Origin: CAZEHJ01 sp964512485
GTDB lineage: Bacteria; Bacteroidota; Rhodothermia; Rhodothermales; UBA10348
Assembly: GCA_964512485.1 (NCBI GenBank)
Contig: CAZEHJ010000017.1
Coordinates: forward strand, 1 to 54,120
Reading direction: 5' to 3'
Length of the DNA stretch: 54,120 bases
Shown piece after piece: positions 43,301-51,444 of the stretch. The notes below the pieces were generated by a model, which saw only the letters and a list, made by a program, of their open reading frames with translations, was not told the DNA's origin and searched no databases. The number at the start of each line of letters is the position of its first letter. The stretch's first letter is position 1. Position numbers and translations under genes: made by a program.

Positions 43301-43704
43301 ACGGGTTGACCATTTTCATCCGTCACTACCTGGCCATTCTCGTCTCTCTTGAGAACGCTTTTCGGGTCCTTGTGTCCGACGTCCACAATTTCAGCCGCGA
43401 CAAACGGACCGAATTCATAGCCGTATCCGAGGCCGTTCCAGACGATGTCTGTAATGGTGTTTCCGGGAGCGGAAATGGATCCGAAATTGAGAATCTGAGT
43501 GGTGATGCGATTGCCATTCAGAATGGCATCACGCCGACCGGTGAAATCTTCGAAGCAGTCGGCGACTGCTGATTCTCCTCCTTTGTTGGCCTGACGTAAA
43601 AACCACTCTTCCTGTTCGTTGTAGTCCCAACCCGTTTCGCGGTCCTGGGCTACCGCGGCCAGTGTCAATCCGGATAGGAGAATCAAGACTAGGTACGACT
43701 TCAT
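40315..43704 (-). CDS. Large T9SS-sorted surface protein
   Basis: A 1129-residue exported protein. The ATG at 43704 gives a clean signal peptide (MKSYLVLILLSGLTLAAVAQ); in-frame starts at 43722, 43737 and 43767 would only lengthen it. Near 375-425 lies an Asp-rich calcium-type repeat (DGEDNDNDGMTDESWTDG, IDNDNDWDPEKDD) of the thrombospondin-3 kind. An FN3-like part with YYYAVTAYDRGYAPG follows near 680. The last ~90 residues are a sorting domain, with GDIYVVPNPYVATNELEP, TIRIYTLAGELVDTIEH and YGLYIYHVQS. No enzyme domain was recognised. Family members in related phyla are annotated only as hypothetical. It lies between the TonB receptor and the PorV-like gene and was probably co-transcribed with both. 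Confidence 0.85.
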   Translation of the reverse strand: MKSYLVLILLSGLTLAAVAQDRETGWDYNEQEEWFLRQANKGGESAVADCFEDFTGRRDAILNGNRITTQILNFGSISAPGNTITDIVWNGLGYGYEFGPFVAAEIVDVGHKDPKSVLKRDENGQVVTDENGQPVWVMHIVSDGITSGGGEVSPDGTERWSWQPIPCAEPVGNFEGIEVVNQFSDEIPTSDSVDDDLDGKPDSWPTSWFNDNLKEYVWPGALQQGASNADKEALYFMNDYANREFHYYPFPSDSTKKGLGLEVEVRLYQWANPLAEDAIFLVYKISNKSDTDLDKVTFGMWGDPHVGGPGDWQDDLAHFDHARNMVFAWDNNLIGDVPGRIPGYFGYKFLESPGLGTEIINGVTYAGDGEDNDNDGMTDESWTDGIDNDNDWDPEKDDVGIDGIPGTGDPGEGDGIPTAGDQYDITKPGEPNFEFTDIDESDMIGLTSFASPRFAGSNIREDEQVWDWVEPGRFDEIPGEPGDYVFLYGSGSFPLRAGETKRFSIALIVGENLSDLRLNAETVQQIFDVGYRFAKPPDKPIVKAVADDEKVTLYWDNRAELSVDPLSRTRDFEGYAIYRSTDHEFSDRQTITDINGSRFLFQPLKDKQGVEAKFDLDNGLKGPSPIVFPQRGVSFDLGDDTGLFHSYVDTTVTNGQTYYYAVTAYDRGYAPGQEGQFANGIPPSETSKTVTFNPVFDKYFFDTNTTTVIPKPRVAGYVAPSIEAAGGLTHNSGHGTGEISIRIIDELAVKNGASYSLDFEDVPAVGTRYSVEDKGTITTRIRAVVGKTSSLGFQNIKPDSFVLMRENGSVLTAPDDFVLNATGGSVQILGSNVADGELLDATFRYLPIANSRLLSGEEANPVFDGMQVFVHEDALELDLNQTGWSSGGKDIEFDVEGAKAGPGRIPQPFDYEITFDDGIVSNGFSNNLPLPFNVVNLTQANQPIDVFATDLNRNNAWDIDEPVIFLDIVNGNLTASWQITFTDNGNFPGSGDVFYIQTAKPFRGDDTFSFSTAGAATDADLGNQELGDIYVVPNPYVATNELEPRNPVSRSERGERRLYFANVPRECTIRIYTLAGELVDTIEHSSTLDDGKVFWDLRTKDNMNIAYGLYIYHVQSQEGTFIGKFAVIK

Positions 43705-43782
43705 GAGAGACAATGGAATCATCTGAAATAGACTCATAAATCGAGTATTGAGCATAGTTGAATTCATTTCGGAGCTACCGGG

Positions 43783-46545
43783 CTAGAAGGAGAAAGTAGC
43801 TCCCAGTTTGACTTCACGGGGAGAGCTGTAGTAGTGAGGACGGGTGTTGTATTCGTCGAGATCATGAATTCCCGGCATTCCGTAGGCCGGTTTCCAGGAG
43901 GCGTGTGTGCCTCGCTGTTCGTTCAATGAATACGTTGCCCTTCCAGTGTCGTCGAACACGAGATTTTCGTTCAGGATATCAAGCACATTGAACACCTTGG
44001 CGAATAATCGAAGAGAACTACGGCCCTTCATCTGCACGTTGTAATAGATATGCGCATCCAGCTTGAAAAGGTTTGGCTTTCGGTCTTGACGCGGAAGCTG
44101 GTCTATTTTTTGATCAAATAGAAGAGGCGTGTATGGATACCCAGTCGAATACTGGGAAATGAATGAGACACCCCATTTGCCAGGCTCGGTCAACGTGACC
44201 GTGCTTGAAAGAATATGCCGTTGATCGTATGAAAGAGGAATCAGCTCCAACTCATTCTCCCGGCCTGAAAGAGCGTTATAGAAGAATGAACCGGTCACAT
44301 TATTATTGCCTTCTGCAATCTGATAGGTGTAATCGACAGATGCAGACAACATTCCATTACGAGGACGCCGTTTGGTGAGGGCAAAAGTCACTCCCTTCAC
44401 ATTGGCGTAATCCCGGTTCAGGTAAATGTTGTAGAGATCATCACCTGCGATGGTGCTGAATCGAATCTGCTGCGTGGCCAGATAGTCACGAATGTCCTTG
44501 AAGAAGCCGGTGATATCGAAGGCGAGGTCTTCAGTCAGTCCTTGTTGGAGGCCAATTTCATACTGAACCGTCCGTTCGGGACGCATATTGGTGTTACCGA
44601 ATGTTGGCGTGCTGGACAGACTGAATTCGAATTCAGGATTCGTGAACATGCGTCTCAGTCGCGGCATCTGGGCGAAGTGACCGTAGGAAAAGTGAATGAT
44701 TCCTGTCTCGGTAATAGGAAAAGAAACACCCAGTCGAGGCATTACGATGGTTGTGATTGGTGCTTTTTCCCTGGGTGTTTCGAAAGCGTTTGGATCAAGC
44801 AAATCAGGACCGTAAATGCCGTGGGGATCGAAATACTCAAATCGAAGACCCGCATTGATGATGAAGTCTTCGAATTCGAGCTTATCCTGTGCATATGCAC
44901 TGATTTCAGTCACTTTCTGATCGACGTATCGATCATGACTTGGCGTCTCAATCCCGGGGACGGTAGGTTCTCGATACTGATCTCCATCGAAAAGGACCGT
45001 GTAGTTTTCGCGGTCCAGAAGATGTTGCTGAAGCTCGATACCCACTTTGGCTTCATGGATGAGCCCGATCTGTTGGGTCATGTCGGCCTTGATTCTCAGC
45101 GATGTGGATCCTTCTTCGACATGTCCTTTCTGATTTCCGCCGAACACAAAATGATTTCCTGGAAATCCCACAATATCGCCTGTAGAGACATACAGAGGAT
45201 TGTCATGCTCCCGGTACAGGTATGTTTTTGCCGTGTTTTTCGACAGAGCAACCCGAACGGTGTAGAATGATCGTTCGGTTAGAGTCTGTGTCCAGTGGAC
45301 GGTGTTGTTGAAACTGAGGTCTCTGAAAGTTGAGGTTCCGTCAGGGTTGAATCGGTATGCGAAACTGTAGAGTTTTCTCTTGGCGCCATCCATCAGGAAG
45401 GAATACTCCAGCTTCGTTCCGGCCCGAGGTCGGGTACTCAACTTGGCGATTATATTCCCGCTTTCTCTCGGGTTCATCGCCACATCGTCTCCCGGAAGGG
45501 TTTCATTTTCCCCGTATTCATACCAGGGTTTTCCATGGAGTTCGTAGTACCAGAGTGGACCATCGTAACCCGGAATGAACTCTTGAATAGTTTCCAGAAG
45601 CCCGACGTCGCCGTTGAAATTCGCTGAATCCGAAGGGAGGTGCTCGTTTCGTCCAAAAATGGTCCCATCATTCCTGTCGAAACGACCGGAGACAAAAAAC
45701 TTGATCTTCTTGCTGAAGGGCAGAGGGCCTGAGAGTGTGCCTTCGGCCGTGTACACGTTCAGCCTCAAATTACTGCTGGATGTGGGCGGGCCAAATATGT
45801 CGCTGTGACTGGTAAGGTTGTCGCCTCCGTAAAAACTCACGGATCCGGACATTCGGTCATCACCTTCCTTCGTCACCAGGTTGACGATGCCTGACATTGC
45901 CTTTCCATATTCGGCGTTGAAGGCTCCGGATATGACGGTCATTTCCTGAATGGCGTCCGCGGCAACTGTCGTAGCGAGTCCATTGGTTTCAAATGGATTC
46001 CCCACGGACATTCCATCAACCAGGTAGGAGACCTCGTTGCTTCTTCCACCACGAATGTGAATTTCACCGCCGGGGCCGCGATTCACACCAGCCTGCGTGG
46101 CCAGAACACCGAAAAATCCTTCCACAGGCAAGACATCGATTTCTTCGGCGAGAACTGTTTTCTTGGACGCCGTCAGGTCCTTTTGCACTAACGGACGATC
46201 AGCCTGAATTACTATTTCCTCGCCCTCAATGACCTCCTCTCGCATTTCAAGGTCGTAGCGCGTTGTTTGGCCGGTCGTGACGCGAATGCCTGCGATCAAC
46301 TGTGTAGAGAAGCCGATATATGAGAAGCGAAGGCTATAGTCGCCCGGCCTGACATTGAGGATGATATAGTTTCCATCCAGGTCCGTTGTGGTGCCTTGTG
46401 TCGTGCCGTCGATGACAACATTTACTCCGATGAGTGCGTCACCATTTCCTGCGTCGGTCACCCGTCCGGCAATTTTACCCTGGGACTGGGCCGTCTGAAC
46501 ACAAAAAACGAGGAATAGCAGAAAGAATAGACTCGATGTGCGCAT
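43783..46545 (-). CDS. TonB-dependent receptor with CarboxypepD_reg-like N-terminal domain
   Basis: A 920-residue outer membrane receptor. Signal peptide (ends TAQSQG), then a carboxypeptidase-regulatory-like domain (about 22-105; KIAGRVTDAGNGDALIGVNV), the plug (about 115-235; GGEIHIRGGRSNEVSYLVDG, AEYGKAMSGIVNLVTKEG) and a 22-strand-type barrel ending in a C-terminal Phe (LGATFSF). It imports a ligand using TonB energy; the ligand is not readable. Start: ATG 46545 was preferred over a GTG at 46551 two codons upstream. Gap of 78 bases to the following gene with the start chosen there. No SusD gene is adjacent, so it is not a classic polysaccharide-utilisation pair. Confidence 0.93.
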   Translation of the reverse strand: MRTSSLFFLLFLVFCVQTAQSQGKIAGRVTDAGNGDALIGVNVVIDGTTQGTTTDLDGNYIILNVRPGDYSLRFSYIGFSTQLIAGIRVTTGQTTRYDLEMREEVIEGEEIVIQADRPLVQKDLTASKKTVLAEEIDVLPVEGFFGVLATQAGVNRGPGGEIHIRGGRSNEVSYLVDGMSVGNPFETNGLATTVAADAIQEMTVISGAFNAEYGKAMSGIVNLVTKEGDDRMSGSVSFYGGDNLTSHSDIFGPPTSSSNLRLNVYTAEGTLSGPLPFSKKIKFFVSGRFDRNDGTIFGRNEHLPSDSANFNGDVGLLETIQEFIPGYDGPLWYYELHGKPWYEYGENETLPGDDVAMNPRESGNIIAKLSTRPRAGTKLEYSFLMDGAKRKLYSFAYRFNPDGTSTFRDLSFNNTVHWTQTLTERSFYTVRVALSKNTAKTYLYREHDNPLYVSTGDIVGFPGNHFVFGGNQKGHVEEGSTSLRIKADMTQQIGLIHEAKVGIELQQHLLDRENYTVLFDGDQYREPTVPGIETPSHDRYVDQKVTEISAYAQDKLEFEDFIINAGLRFEYFDPHGIYGPDLLDPNAFETPREKAPITTIVMPRLGVSFPITETGIIHFSYGHFAQMPRLRRMFTNPEFEFSLSSTPTFGNTNMRPERTVQYEIGLQQGLTEDLAFDITGFFKDIRDYLATQQIRFSTIAGDDLYNIYLNRDYANVKGVTFALTKRRPRNGMLSASVDYTYQIAEGNNNVTGSFFYNALSGRENELELIPLSYDQRHILSSTVTLTEPGKWGVSFISQYSTGYPYTPLLFDQKIDQLPRQDRKPNLFKLDAHIYYNVQMKGRSSLRLFAKVFNVLDILNENLVFDDTGRATYSLNEQRGTHASWKPAYGMPGIHDLDEYNTRPHYYSSPREVKLGATFSF

Positions 46546-46624
46546 AATCACAGCTGAAAATCTGTGGAGAAAATCTACGGACGATCCTCTTTGGGACTCA
46601 CGTCCTGAATCGACCGGTGAGCGG

Positions 46625-46656
46625 AAAAAAAAGGGGAGGCCCTCGCGGGCCTCCCC
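46625..46656 (-). terminator. Strong intrinsic terminator after the FG-GAP gene
   Basis: On the minus strand, a perfect 10-bp stem GGGGAGGCCC / GGGCCTCCCC with loop GCGA is followed by eight T (46632-46625). Two flanking A-T pairs extend it to 12 bp. It starts 20 bases after the FG-GAP gene stop and separates that gene from the TonB receptor operon. The clearest terminator in the window. Confidence 0.93.
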
Positions 46657-46676
46657 TTGATTTAAAGCCTGTCTGG

Positions 46677-48578
46677 CTACTTCAGAAGAACCATCGTCTT
46701 CGTGTGCGCAAAGTTACCAAACTGCAGGCGGTAGAGATAGGTACCACTCGCTACCTGTCCGCCAGCATCGCTCGTGCCATCCCACTGGATTTCATGGGTG
46801 CCCTGCGACAGATACTGGTTGTCTACGAGTCGTTTCACAACACGACCTGAGATGTCAAATATCGTCAGAGACACGGCTTTGTCCCGAGGCAGTTCAAACC
46901 GGATGTTCGTTGTTGGATTGAACGGGTTTGGATAGTTCTGCTCGAGAACGTAGTCGGTCGGAATGATCACACGTTCGTCTTCGATTGACACCGAGTTGGC
47001 CGAAGCAGACAGCACGCGCATGAATACGCGAACCGGATTGGCCGTGGCTGTCAACGATGTCGGATCAATAGTATACGTGCTGTCGGCGGGGTTGAAGACC
47101 TGCGTCCATGTACGCAGAGAGTCATTCTGCCCCTGGAAACCAAGAGCGACTTCATTGTTGCCATCATTGTCAGCATCGCCGAGGAAGGCAAACTTGGAAG
47201 CAAACTGAGGGCCGGAGTCACCTGAAGAACGGAATGTTGTGATAACGCCAGCAGAATCCTGCGTAACGGTGTCAAAAGCATCCGTTTTGTCATTCGGGAA
47301 GAAGACCTGAACGATATCTGAGTAGTGTGTCGGGTCCTCAGGGTTTGTACCGATGAATTCAACAATATTAACCCAGTTCGGAGCCTGATCGTTGTTGAAT
47401 TGACCATGTGTGTAGGACGATCCGGTTCCAATCAGGTCAATATTGCCATCATTGTCCAGGTCGCCTGCCGTCAGGCCAAGAGACGAGAGGCCCGGTACAA
47501 CAGCATACGCGTAATTGTCCGGCGTGATGTCGAATACATTTTCTCCCGGATTGTAGTTGACCACGTAAACGTCGCCAGTTTGGAATTCGGTGCCAAAGAC
47601 TTCCTCGTTTCCATCGCCGTCGATATCCACGACATCCAGGCCGAAGAGCGAAACATTGTCCGATGGCGCGAGGTGAGCCCAATGGCCATCTCCCAGTGTA
47701 CCGTCTGGCCAGTAGTAGAGGTCAGGACCGGTAGCCTGGCCGAGTGAAATGTTCAAGCCATTCCAGGTCGACAGCACCAATTCATTGATTCCGTTTCCAT
47801 CGAGGTCGGCACGAACCATTCCGTATGGGCTTCCACCGCCACGATTGACAGGATCCCAGTCTTTGACACGAGATGAGATGAATGCTTCCTGCGTCCATGT
47901 TTCGAAACCGGAACCAATGTCACCATCAACGGAGATGATGTACCAGTTGTCCCAATCGCTCGCGCGTCCGTTGACGCCAAAGTAGACCTCCTGCTTGCCA
48001 TCGTTGTCGATGTCTTCAGCAATCATCTGCTCGGGGTAGTTGCGATCCGGGGCGTTTGCCATCTCATAGATGGTTGTCGGAGCTGTTCCGTAGTCGTTGT
48101 CTGTGCCCGTGAATTCGAAGATGTACAGTCCTTGTGGAAGGGCAGGGTCTGCAAAGTTCTTGTCCGTTCCGCAATGCTGTCCAGAGCTCGGGTTGCCAGC
48201 GCAACCAGAAAGGAACATGATTTCGCCCTTGCCATCGCCATCGAGATCGCCGCCTGTCATCACGCGATTGTTGGCGCTGCCTGAGTAGTCATCAAGCCAT
48301 GGAGTGGAATACACGTGTTCCCACGTATCAACACCCACATTTTCGATCACGTGTACGCGACCACCGCCCGTATAATCCCCAACGAGGACTTCAATAAGAC
48401 CATCACCGTCCAGATCGAAAGGACCCGCGACCGTACGAGAGCCGGAGTGTCCTGGTGGATAGGGAGCGTGTGGGTCAGCGGATCGTTCGGAAATGAACGA
48501 GTAGTCCGTGCTCTGTCCGTAGGCGCTTCCTGCGAAAATGAAAGCGATTACTAAAAATAAATTGTTAACTCTGCGCAT
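46677..48578 (-). CDS. FG-GAP/VCBS-repeat surface protein with T9SS sorting domain
   Basis: A 633-residue exported protein. Signal peptide MRRVNNLFLVIAFIFAGSAYG. Seven DxDxDG-type repeats are visible (FDLDGDGLIEVLVGD, GDLDGDGKGEIMF, EDIDNDGKQEVYFG, ADLDGNGINELVLST, VDIDGDGNEEVFG, GDLDNDGNIDLIG, GDADNDGNNEVALG), the calcium-binding blades of a beta-propeller. The C-terminal ~90 residues are a sorting domain (VLEQNYPNPFNPTTNIRFELP, LTIFDISGRVVKRLV, SGTYLYRLQFG). It has no enzyme motif; adhesion or binding is the usual role. The ATG at 48578 has a strong GGAGG six bases upstream. It ends in the intrinsic terminator at 46625-46656 and is divergent from the GHL10 gene. Confidence 0.93.
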   Translation of the reverse strand: MRRVNNLFLVIAFIFAGSAYGQSTDYSFISERSADPHAPYPPGHSGSRTVAGPFDLDGDGLIEVLVGDYTGGGRVHVIENVGVDTWEHVYSTPWLDDYSGSANNRVMTGGDLDGDGKGEIMFLSGCAGNPSSGQHCGTDKNFADPALPQGLYIFEFTGTDNDYGTAPTTIYEMANAPDRNYPEQMIAEDIDNDGKQEVYFGVNGRASDWDNWYIISVDGDIGSGFETWTQEAFISSRVKDWDPVNRGGGSPYGMVRADLDGNGINELVLSTWNGLNISLGQATGPDLYYWPDGTLGDGHWAHLAPSDNVSLFGLDVVDIDGDGNEEVFGTEFQTGDVYVVNYNPGENVFDITPDNYAYAVVPGLSSLGLTAGDLDNDGNIDLIGTGSSYTHGQFNNDQAPNWVNIVEFIGTNPEDPTHYSDIVQVFFPNDKTDAFDTVTQDSAGVITTFRSSGDSGPQFASKFAFLGDADNDGNNEVALGFQGQNDSLRTWTQVFNPADSTYTIDPTSLTATANPVRVFMRVLSASANSVSIEDERVIIPTDYVLEQNYPNPFNPTTNIRFELPRDKAVSLTIFDISGRVVKRLVDNQYLSQGTHEIQWDGTSDAGGQVASGTYLYRLQFGNFAHTKTMVLLK

Positions 48579-48721
48579 AGGGCCTCCAAAGGTGGGTGAG
48601 AATTCATCAAACAAGTCGGATATTGTGACATTCAGTCCGACCAGCTTTTTTCATCCGAATAATGATGGAAAGAGCATGGTAAATAATCAGAGATTGCCTG
48701 TCAACCGCATAATCGGTTTCG

Positions 48722-50572
48722 ATGCACATGAACAAGAATTATTTTTGGCGGGCATCGAGCCTTGCATTCTTTTTCTCAATTCTGACCATAGAGGTAGGGT
48801 TTGCCCAGAACCCTAAATATGAGATGAGAGGAGCGTGGGTGACGACGGTGTTCAACCTCGATTGGCCCCTCTCACAAAACGCGTCTTCCGCTTCTCAAAT
48901 CGCGGATATGACCTTTCTGTTCGATGAGCTGGCTCGCACGGGAATAAACGCTGTGTTTTTTCAGGTCCGCTCCGAATCGGACGCCATGTATGAATCCAGC
49001 ATCGAACCATGGTCGAGATACCTGACGGGATTGCAGGGAAGGGCGCCGGATCCGTTTTATGACCCGCTCGAGCTTGCCATTCTGCTTGCGCACGAACGAG
49101 GAATGGAACTACATGCGTGGATGAACCCGTTCCGAGCGGTTACGCTGACTGGTGCGTACTCCATTGCTACAAATCACGTCACGAACACGCATCCTGAGTG
49201 GATTCTATCCATCAATGACCTTCAAATCCTCAATCCAGGCATTCCAGAGGCAAGGACCTTCATTGCCAGCATTGCATCGGACATTGTGACCAGATATGAT
49301 GTGGACGGTGTGCATTTCGACGATTACTTCTATCCCTATCCACCAAATATGGTGTTGCTTGAGGATGAAGCGACCTTTGTGCAGTATGGATCGGACTACC
49401 CGAGCATAAACGACTGGCGACGCGATAACGTCAATTTGATGGTTCAGGAAGTGAACGGGGCCGTCAAAGCTGCAGACCCGGGTGCAAAGTTTGGAATCAG
49501 CCCTTTTGCGATCTGGAAGGACGGTGTTCCGGTGGGCATTTCCGGATTGTCGTCTTACGACGTGATTTTTACGGATCCGACGGCCTGGATAGAAGAAGAA
49601 ACAGTCGACTATCTGGTCCCTCAATTGTACTGGCCCATTGGTGGCCCCCAGGACTTCCAGCTGTTGGCTGACTGGTGGGTTGATCAATCGGAGGGAATCC
49701 ACATCTACGCGGGAGTTGCCGCTTATCGAGCAGATCCCTCAACGGCTGGCTCAAGCCTCTTTGCGGCGTCTGAAATACCCATGCAAATTGACTTCACGCG
49801 CGCAACCGAAGGAGTGAGGGGCAACGTCTTCTTCAGGGCCAGGAACCTCGGTCCGGCCGACAACCAGGGGTTGACGGATGCACTCACGGGTAATTACTTC
49901 TCGTCGAAGGCCTTCACACCGTTTATGGATTACCGCAATACCTGGCCGCCGGATGCATCAGGAAACCTGACCGCGTCGCAAACGGACACCGGTATTGCTC
50001 TCAGATGGGACCCGCCGCTCACAGGTATATCATTTGCGAACAAGTTCGGCGTATACCGGGTGCGTTCTGACGCCACGATACCCGACGCACGAGATATCAC
50101 AAACGATCCTTCCAACTTGATCGCCATTTCGTGGGAGCCGGAGTTCACGGATACCGAGGCATTGGAAATGGGTGCGCGGTACTACTACGCGGTGACCGGG
50201 GTCAATCCAAATTCAATCGAAGGAGTCGAGGCCAACCTGGCTGAGATCATGTTTGTGGGAACTGATGTGGACGCTTTACCAGAATCGACGGTTCTGACGT
50301 CCTTGGAGGTTTATCCCAATCCGGCCAGGAATCGGATATCCGTTGAACTTGCGCTCAGGTCTGCCTCTAGGGTCCGTGTCACGATATATGATGTTCTCGG
50401 TCGAGAAGTTGCTGACCTGTTCGATGGTTCGACGCACCGCAGTGCCGGGCTGCTTCGTCAACAATGGGAATTGAAAGACCATTCAGGAAGGCCGCTTGTC
50501 CCCGGGGCGTATCTCATCGTTGCTCGTTCAGCAGAAGAACTGACGAGTCGGCCTTTTGTAGTCGTTCGCTGA
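48722..50572 (+). CDS. GHL10-type glycoside hydrolase with FN3 and T9SS sorting domain
   Basis: A 616-residue exported protein. After a signal peptide (ending EVGFAQ) comes a GHL10 (DUF187) TIM-barrel: EMRGAWVTTVFNLDWPLSQ, GINAVFFQVRSESDAMYES, GMELHAWMNPFRA, VDGVHFDDYFYPYPP (about 192-206, with the acidic pair) and KFGISPFAIWKDG. An FN3-like segment (about 435-515) precedes a sorting domain (LEVYPNPARNRISVELAL, VTIYDVLGREVADLF, GAYLIVARS). GHL10 enzymes act on polysaccharides or peptidoglycan-linked sugars; the substrate is not clear. ATG 48722 and ATG 48728 are both possible starts. Divergent from the FG-GAP gene; only 28 bases to the convergent LytTR gene. Confidence 0.93.
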   Translation: MHMNKNYFWRASSLAFFFSILTIEVGFAQNPKYEMRGAWVTTVFNLDWPLSQNASSASQIADMTFLFDELARTGINAVFFQVRSESDAMYESSIEPWSRYLTGLQGRAPDPFYDPLELAILLAHERGMELHAWMNPFRAVTLTGAYSIATNHVTNTHPEWILSINDLQILNPGIPEARTFIASIASDIVTRYDVDGVHFDDYFYPYPPNMVLLEDEATFVQYGSDYPSINDWRRDNVNLMVQEVNGAVKAADPGAKFGISPFAIWKDGVPVGISGLSSYDVIFTDPTAWIEEETVDYLVPQLYWPIGGPQDFQLLADWWVDQSEGIHIYAGVAAYRADPSTAGSSLFAASEIPMQIDFTRATEGVRGNVFFRARNLGPADNQGLTDALTGNYFSSKAFTPFMDYRNTWPPDASGNLTASQTDTGIALRWDPPLTGISFANKFGVYRVRSDATIPDARDITNDPSNLIAISWEPEFTDTEALEMGARYYYAVTGVNPNSIEGVEANLAEIMFVGTDVDALPESTVLTSLEVYPNPARNRISVELALRSASRVRVTIYDVLGREVADLFDGSTHRSAGLLRQQWELKDHSGRPLVPGAYLIVARSAEELTSRPFVVVR

Positions 50573-50600
50573 TCGAAGTCCGCGGCCAGAGGCCCCAAAC

Positions 50601-51425
50601 TCAGATCATCAGGCGTTCCTTGACCACTTTTGAGCGCTCGCGACTCGCGATGACCTCGTGGCCGCCGGTTAGAGCCAGTTTATAGCGTCCCGAGAACCAG
50701 GGAATCAATTCCTTGATGTGGCCGAACTGAACGATGGCGGAGCGGTGCACGCGCATGAAATTGTCAGGGCTCAGCATGCTTCCGAGTTGATCCAACGTGT
50801 AATTGACGATGTGCTGTCGCAATCTTGGTCGGGGACCATTCGGATCTTCTTCCAGGATGTAAACCCTTGTGATTCCTTCAGAAATCTCGACCGAAATCAC
50901 CTGGTCGATCGGAATGATCAGTATGCGATCCCGGTAAGGAATCGACAGTTGCTCCAGGTAGTTTCCTTCGCTTGAACCATTCGGAGCGCCGTCAACGGCC
51001 AAGGCATCAACCCATTCGAGCAGCTTTCCCATGCGCTCGTCGTCGCCTGACTGATCTTGTTTGACTTTCGATACACGTCCCAGAGCTTCCTTCAACCGGT
51101 CGGTTGGAACAGGTTTGAGAAGGTAGTCGACCGCGTTCGCCTCGAAGGCTCGGATGGCGTATTCGTCAAAAGCGGTAGTAAAAACGACTACGGGTCTGTT
51201 GGATGGGTCCACTCTATCAAGGACCTCAAATCCATCCATTCCCGGCATCTGGATATCCAGAAAAACTACATCGAAGGTACCGTTTGAGAGCTTTTCCAGA
51301 GCCTGGACACCATCTGATGCCTCGTCGACGTCGGAAATTCCATCCGCTAAGGACTTGTCGGCGAGAAGCTTTTGAAGCCGCTTTCGGGCAGGCGCCTCGT
51401 CATCGACGATTAATACATTCAGCAT
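50601..51425 (-). CDS. LytTR-family response regulator
   Basis: A 274-residue regulator. The receiver domain has the acidic pocket DDE (8-10), phosphoacceptor Asp57 in VVFLDIQMPGMDGFEVL, the TAFDEYAIRAFE switch region and the Lys in LLKPV. A LytTR DNA-binding domain follows from about 165: PYRDRILIIPIDQVISVEISEG, FMRVHRSAIVQFGHIKEL, IASRERSKVVKERLMI. It would be phosphorylated by the upstream histidine kinase and bind paired direct repeats in promoters. It follows the kinase gene by 19 bases. The target genes are not shown by the sequence; the adjacent T9SS block is only a candidate. Confidence 0.95.
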   Translation of the reverse strand: MLNVLIVDDEAPARKRLQKLLADKSLADGISDVDEASDGVQALEKLSNGTFDVVFLDIQMPGMDGFEVLDRVDPSNRPVVVFTTAFDEYAIRAFEANAVDYLLKPVPTDRLKEALGRVSKVKQDQSGDDERMGKLLEWVDALAVDGAPNGSSEGNYLEQLSIPYRDRILIIPIDQVISVEISEGITRVYILEEDPNGPRPRLRQHIVNYTLDQLGSMLSPDNFMRVHRSAIVQFGHIKELIPWFSGRYKLALTGGHEVIASRERSKVVKERLMI

Positions 51426-51444
51426 GAGTCTATGGAATCAGAGT

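Noticed and set aside
44542..45270. 242-codon plus-strand frame opposite the TonB receptor gene
   Set aside because: Antisense shadow; no signal, domain or ribosome site.
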